Below are positions 22,170-24,301 of a DNA stretch of 24,301 nt, one piece after another. Each line of letters starts with the position of its first letter. Within the stretch, counting starts at the first letter, position 1. A model generated the notes under the pieces. The model searched no databases. It was not told where the DNA came from and worked only from the letters and a program-made list of their open reading frames with translations. Position numbers and translations under genes: made by a program. Source of the stretch: Eutrophovita sp913057845 (GTDB lineage Bacteria > Pseudomonadota > Gammaproteobacteria > Burkholderiales > Eutrophovitaceae); NCBI GenBank assembly GCA_963925895.1, contig CAWUVH010000013.1, positions 1 through 24,301 on the forward strand, in the 5' to 3' direction.

Positions 22170-23681
22170 ATGAACGTCGTTTGGTTTAAAAGAGATTTAA
22201 GAGTATCCGATCATGCTCCTCTTACATCAGCCACTCAAAGCGGTCCCACTCTAGCCCTGTACATCCTAGAACCACTCCTGTGGCGGGAAAAAGATCTGAG
22301 TGCTCGACACTACGCATTTCTTCAACAATCTCTATTAGATCTGCAGTCACAACTAAAAAAACTTAATTTTCAGCTCCTTATCAAGATTGGCCAGGCTGAG
22401 GATGTATTTACAAAATTACATCAAAATTTAAAAATTAAGGCCGTATTTTCACATCAAGAAACGTGGAATGACTGGACCTATCAAAGGGATAAGCGTGTCT
22501 CCAAATTATTCAAGACACTGTCAATCCCTTGGCATGAATTTCAACACAATGGAGTAGTCAGGAAATTAGCTTCTAGAGATGGTTGGGCGAAGCAATGGCA
22601 TCACTATATGACTGCTTCTTCGATAGCACTACCAGCACGAAAATACGGACTTGATACAAGTATCGACTCTGACAATTTACCAAGCCCTAACAAGCTAAAT
22701 CTCTCAGATGATCTTTGTAAAAGCCCGCAAGTAGGCGGGCGACATTTTGGGTTAGCGTTACTTGACAGTTTTTTTGAGACACGTGGAAAGTTTTACACCA
22801 AGGAAATGTCATCTCCGGTCACGGCTTACGAAAGCTGCTCTCGTCTTTCAACCTATCTCGCCTTCGGATCTATATCTGTGCGGGAGATCTATCAGCTAGC
22901 CCAGGCGCGCAAAGTTGCGATATATGAACAAACACCGCCAGGGTCACCCTGGAGATCCTCGGCACGGTCATTTCTATCTCGTCTCAGATGGCATTGTCAT
23001 TTCATTCAAAAATTAGAAGATGAGCCGACTATTGAATTAAAGAATTTACATCCTGCTATAGACGGACTGAGAGAAGGCCAGTTTAATGACGCGCACTTCG
23101 AGGCTTGGAAGGAAGGACGCACAGGATACCCGTTCATTGATGCATGTATGAGAGCGTTGCGCGCAACTGGTTGGATAAACTTTCGAATGCGTGCCATGTT
23201 GGTTAGCTTTTCATCCAATCATTTATGGCTTCACTGGCGCGAACCTTCCTTACATCTCGCACGGTTATTCTTAGACTACGAACCTGGAATACACTATTCT
23301 CAAGTGCAAATGCAGTCAGGAGCCACAGGGATCAATGCCATTCGGATATACAACCCAATTAAACAGAGCATTGATCAGGACCTAAAAGGGGTATTCATCA
23401 AGAAGTGGGTGCCGGAGTTAGCATCGCTATCAACTGCAGATATTCACACACCATGGCTGGCGCAGAATCCCCCGAAGAATTACCCTACGCCAATTGTCGA
23501 TGAGGTCACTGCGAGACGTGAAGCTAATGAAAGACTTTATTCAATAAGAAGATCAAAAAACTTCCAAAATCTCTCTTCAAAAATCGTTAAAAAACATGCC
23601 AGCCGAAAAAAACCTTTTAAAACTTCCAAGAATAAAAACGAACCTTCGAACGTCACAGGGGTACAACGTGAGTTATTTTGA
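22170..23681 (+). CDS. Cryptochrome/photolyase family protein
   Basis: 503 residues. N-terminal antenna-binding Rossmann domain from NVVWFKRDLRVSDHAPL; FAD-binding helical domain with R-L-S-T-Y-L-A-F-G-S-I-S, F-L-S-R-L-R-W-H-C-H-F near 265, G-R-T-G-Y-P-F-I-D-A-C-M-R near 317, N-F-R-M-R-A-M-L near 337, and Y-E-P-G-I-H-Y-S-Q near 372. The usual region before the final helices reads T-G-I-N-A-I-R-I-Y-N-P. Residues about 465-503 form a Lys-rich tail that may add DNA contact. Likely a light-driven DNA repair enzyme; photoreceptor function cannot be excluded. No good ribosome binding site precedes the ATG; a possible promoter is TTGACT (22016) with TAAAAT (22037), spacing 15. It is followed after 15 bases by a renalase-like gene. 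Confidence 0.88.
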   Translation: MNVVWFKRDLRVSDHAPLTSATQSGPTLALYILEPLLWREKDLSARHYAFLQQSLLDLQSQLKKLNFQLLIKIGQAEDVFTKLHQNLKIKAVFSHQETWNDWTYQRDKRVSKLFKTLSIPWHEFQHNGVVRKLASRDGWAKQWHHYMTASSIALPARKYGLDTSIDSDNLPSPNKLNLSDDLCKSPQVGGRHFGLALLDSFFETRGKFYTKEMSSPVTAYESCSRLSTYLAFGSISVREIYQLAQARKVAIYEQTPPGSPWRSSARSFLSRLRWHCHFIQKLEDEPTIELKNLHPAIDGLREGQFNDAHFEAWKEGRTGYPFIDACMRALRATGWINFRMRAMLVSFSSNHLWLHWREPSLHLARLFLDYEPGIHYSQVQMQSGATGINAIRIYNPIKQSIDQDLKGVFIKKWVPELASLSTADIHTPWLAQNPPKNYPTPIVDEVTARREANERLYSIRRSKNFQNLSSKIVKKHASRKKPFKTSKNKNEPSNVTGVQRELF

Positions 23682-23696
23682 GTCAGGGAAAATAGT

Positions 23697-24301
23697 ATGA
23701 AAAAAATGGCAATTATCGGTTCTGGCCTATCCGGCTTAACGCTTGCTCACCTTCTGAAAGACCGCTTTGAGATCACACTATTTGAGAAAGCTCGTAGCCC
23801 AGGCGGACGACTAGCGACTAGGCGCACGGATCCTTACGCATTCGACCACGGTGCGCAATATTTCACGGCAAGAACCGATGCCTTTCATGAATTTATCCAA
23901 CCACTCATCGATCGCGGCTTAATCAAGAAATGGGCGGCAAGACACGCAAGATTCGAAGGCAACAAGATGATCGAGCGCACAGACTGGACAATGGATGAGC
24001 CTCGTTACGTAGGCGTACCAGGCATGAATAGCATCGCAAGACATCTTGCTCAAGATTTAGATGTCAGGCTCAACACTAAAATCTCATCATTAAACCAGCT
24101 CGAAAAATGGCAATTAATCGACGAACAAGGTCTGCGCTACGACAACTTTGAATCAGTCATATCTGCTTTACCTGCGCCTCAGGCACTGATGTTACTTCCT
24201 GAGAAATTCGCGCATCACGCTGAGATAAAAACGATTGAGATGCGTGGTTGCGTTTCTTTAATGCTTGGGTTTTCTAAACGTCTCCCCCTCGAATTTGATG
24301 C
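23697..24301 (+). CDS. Renalase-like NAD(P)/FAD oxidoreductase, partial (runs off window)
   Basis: The first 201 residues are visible; the 3' end is beyond the window. FAD-binding Rossmann start I-I-G-S-G-L-S-G-L-T (residues 6-15), F-E-K-A-R-S-P-G-G-R-L-A-T-R-R near 33-47, and F-D-H-G-A-Q-Y-F-T near 54-62 are the signature of renalase-like flavoproteins of the amine-oxidase superfamily. A-L-P-A-P-Q-A follows near 165. Bacterial renalases oxidise wrongly reduced dihydro-NAD(P) isomers; whether this member does so is not known. It begins 15 bases after the photolyase stop, a pairing I recall from other gammaproteobacteria, with AGGG-like bases seven before the ATG. Confidence 0.85.
   Translation, partial: MKKMAIIGSGLSGLTLAHLLKDRFEITLFEKARSPGGRLATRRTDPYAFDHGAQYFTARTDAFHEFIQPLIDRGLIKKWAARHARFEGNKMIERTDWTMDEPRYVGVPGMNSIARHLAQDLDVRLNTKISSLNQLEKWQLIDEQGLRYDNFESVISALPAPQALMLLPEKFAHHAEIKTIEMRGCVSLMLGFSKRLPLEFD

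Noticed and set aside
1..24301. CRISPR array, tRNA, rRNA, phage or transposase genes
   Set aside because: No regularly spaced repeats with unique spacers, no cloverleaf or rRNA sequence, and no reading frame of these protein families was seen.

Overview
The window looks like a chromosomal segment of a marine-type gammaproteobacterium. This is inferred from gene content (yaeQ, a photolyase beside a renalase-like oxidoreductase, a halohydrin dehalogenase, a class I cytochrome c beside a PQQ sugar dehydrogenase), moderate-to-low GC and strong AGGAG-type ribosome binding sites. No rRNA, tRNA, CRISPR array, transposase, integrase or phage gene is visible. The species cannot be named from the sequence alone.

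Layout. 1-1800: two small secreted proteins on the minus strand, each followed by one copy of a dispersed intergenic repeat (called R here) that carries a terminator. 2025-7696: plus-strand LysE-type exporter, then a tight four-gene cluster for opening a hydroxylated pyridine ring: a NicX-like 2,5-dihydroxypyridine dioxygenase, a NicD-like N-formylmaleamate deformylase, a large FAD monooxygenase and a lipoprotein solute-binding protein. 7812-8687: a GC-rich class II aldolase on the opposite strand. 8905-11710: a lipoprotein with a PrcB-C-like segment beside a lipidated subtilase autotransporter. 12050-17857: a minus-strand run of small proteins (ABM-like, unknown membrane-anchored, Sel1-like, Cys-rich secreted, SnoaL-like, tautomerase, YaeQ, alpha/beta hydrolase) ending in a truncated haem-oxygenase-like gene remnant. 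17969-19027: a GC-rich nitronate monooxygenase. 19548-21201: cytochrome c plus PQQ sugar dehydrogenase with a strong terminator. 21293-21958: a gene that looks like an ordinary SDR but carries the two diagnostic halohydrin dehalogenase motifs. 22170-end: photolyase and a truncated renalase-like flavoprotein.

The most unusual material is non-coding. Seven clear copies and one degenerate copy of repeat R all point the same way. Six of the seven clear copies lie immediately 3' of minus-strand genes, and several include a terminator hairpin whose stem is kept while its bases change. A second repeat, S, is present twice (2641-2735 and 13696-13797). It can fold as a plus-strand RNA with a closing stem, an inner hairpin kept by G-U pairs, and an invariant pyrimidine-rich segment. 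Both S copies are followed by an R copy, suggesting a composite S-R element.

Functionally the window combines dissimilation of N-heterocycles and halogenated or nitro compounds (NicX/NicD/monooxygenase, halohydrin dehalogenase, nitronate monooxygenase), periplasmic sugar oxidation, surface proteolysis and light repair. All family assignments come from motif reading without database searches.
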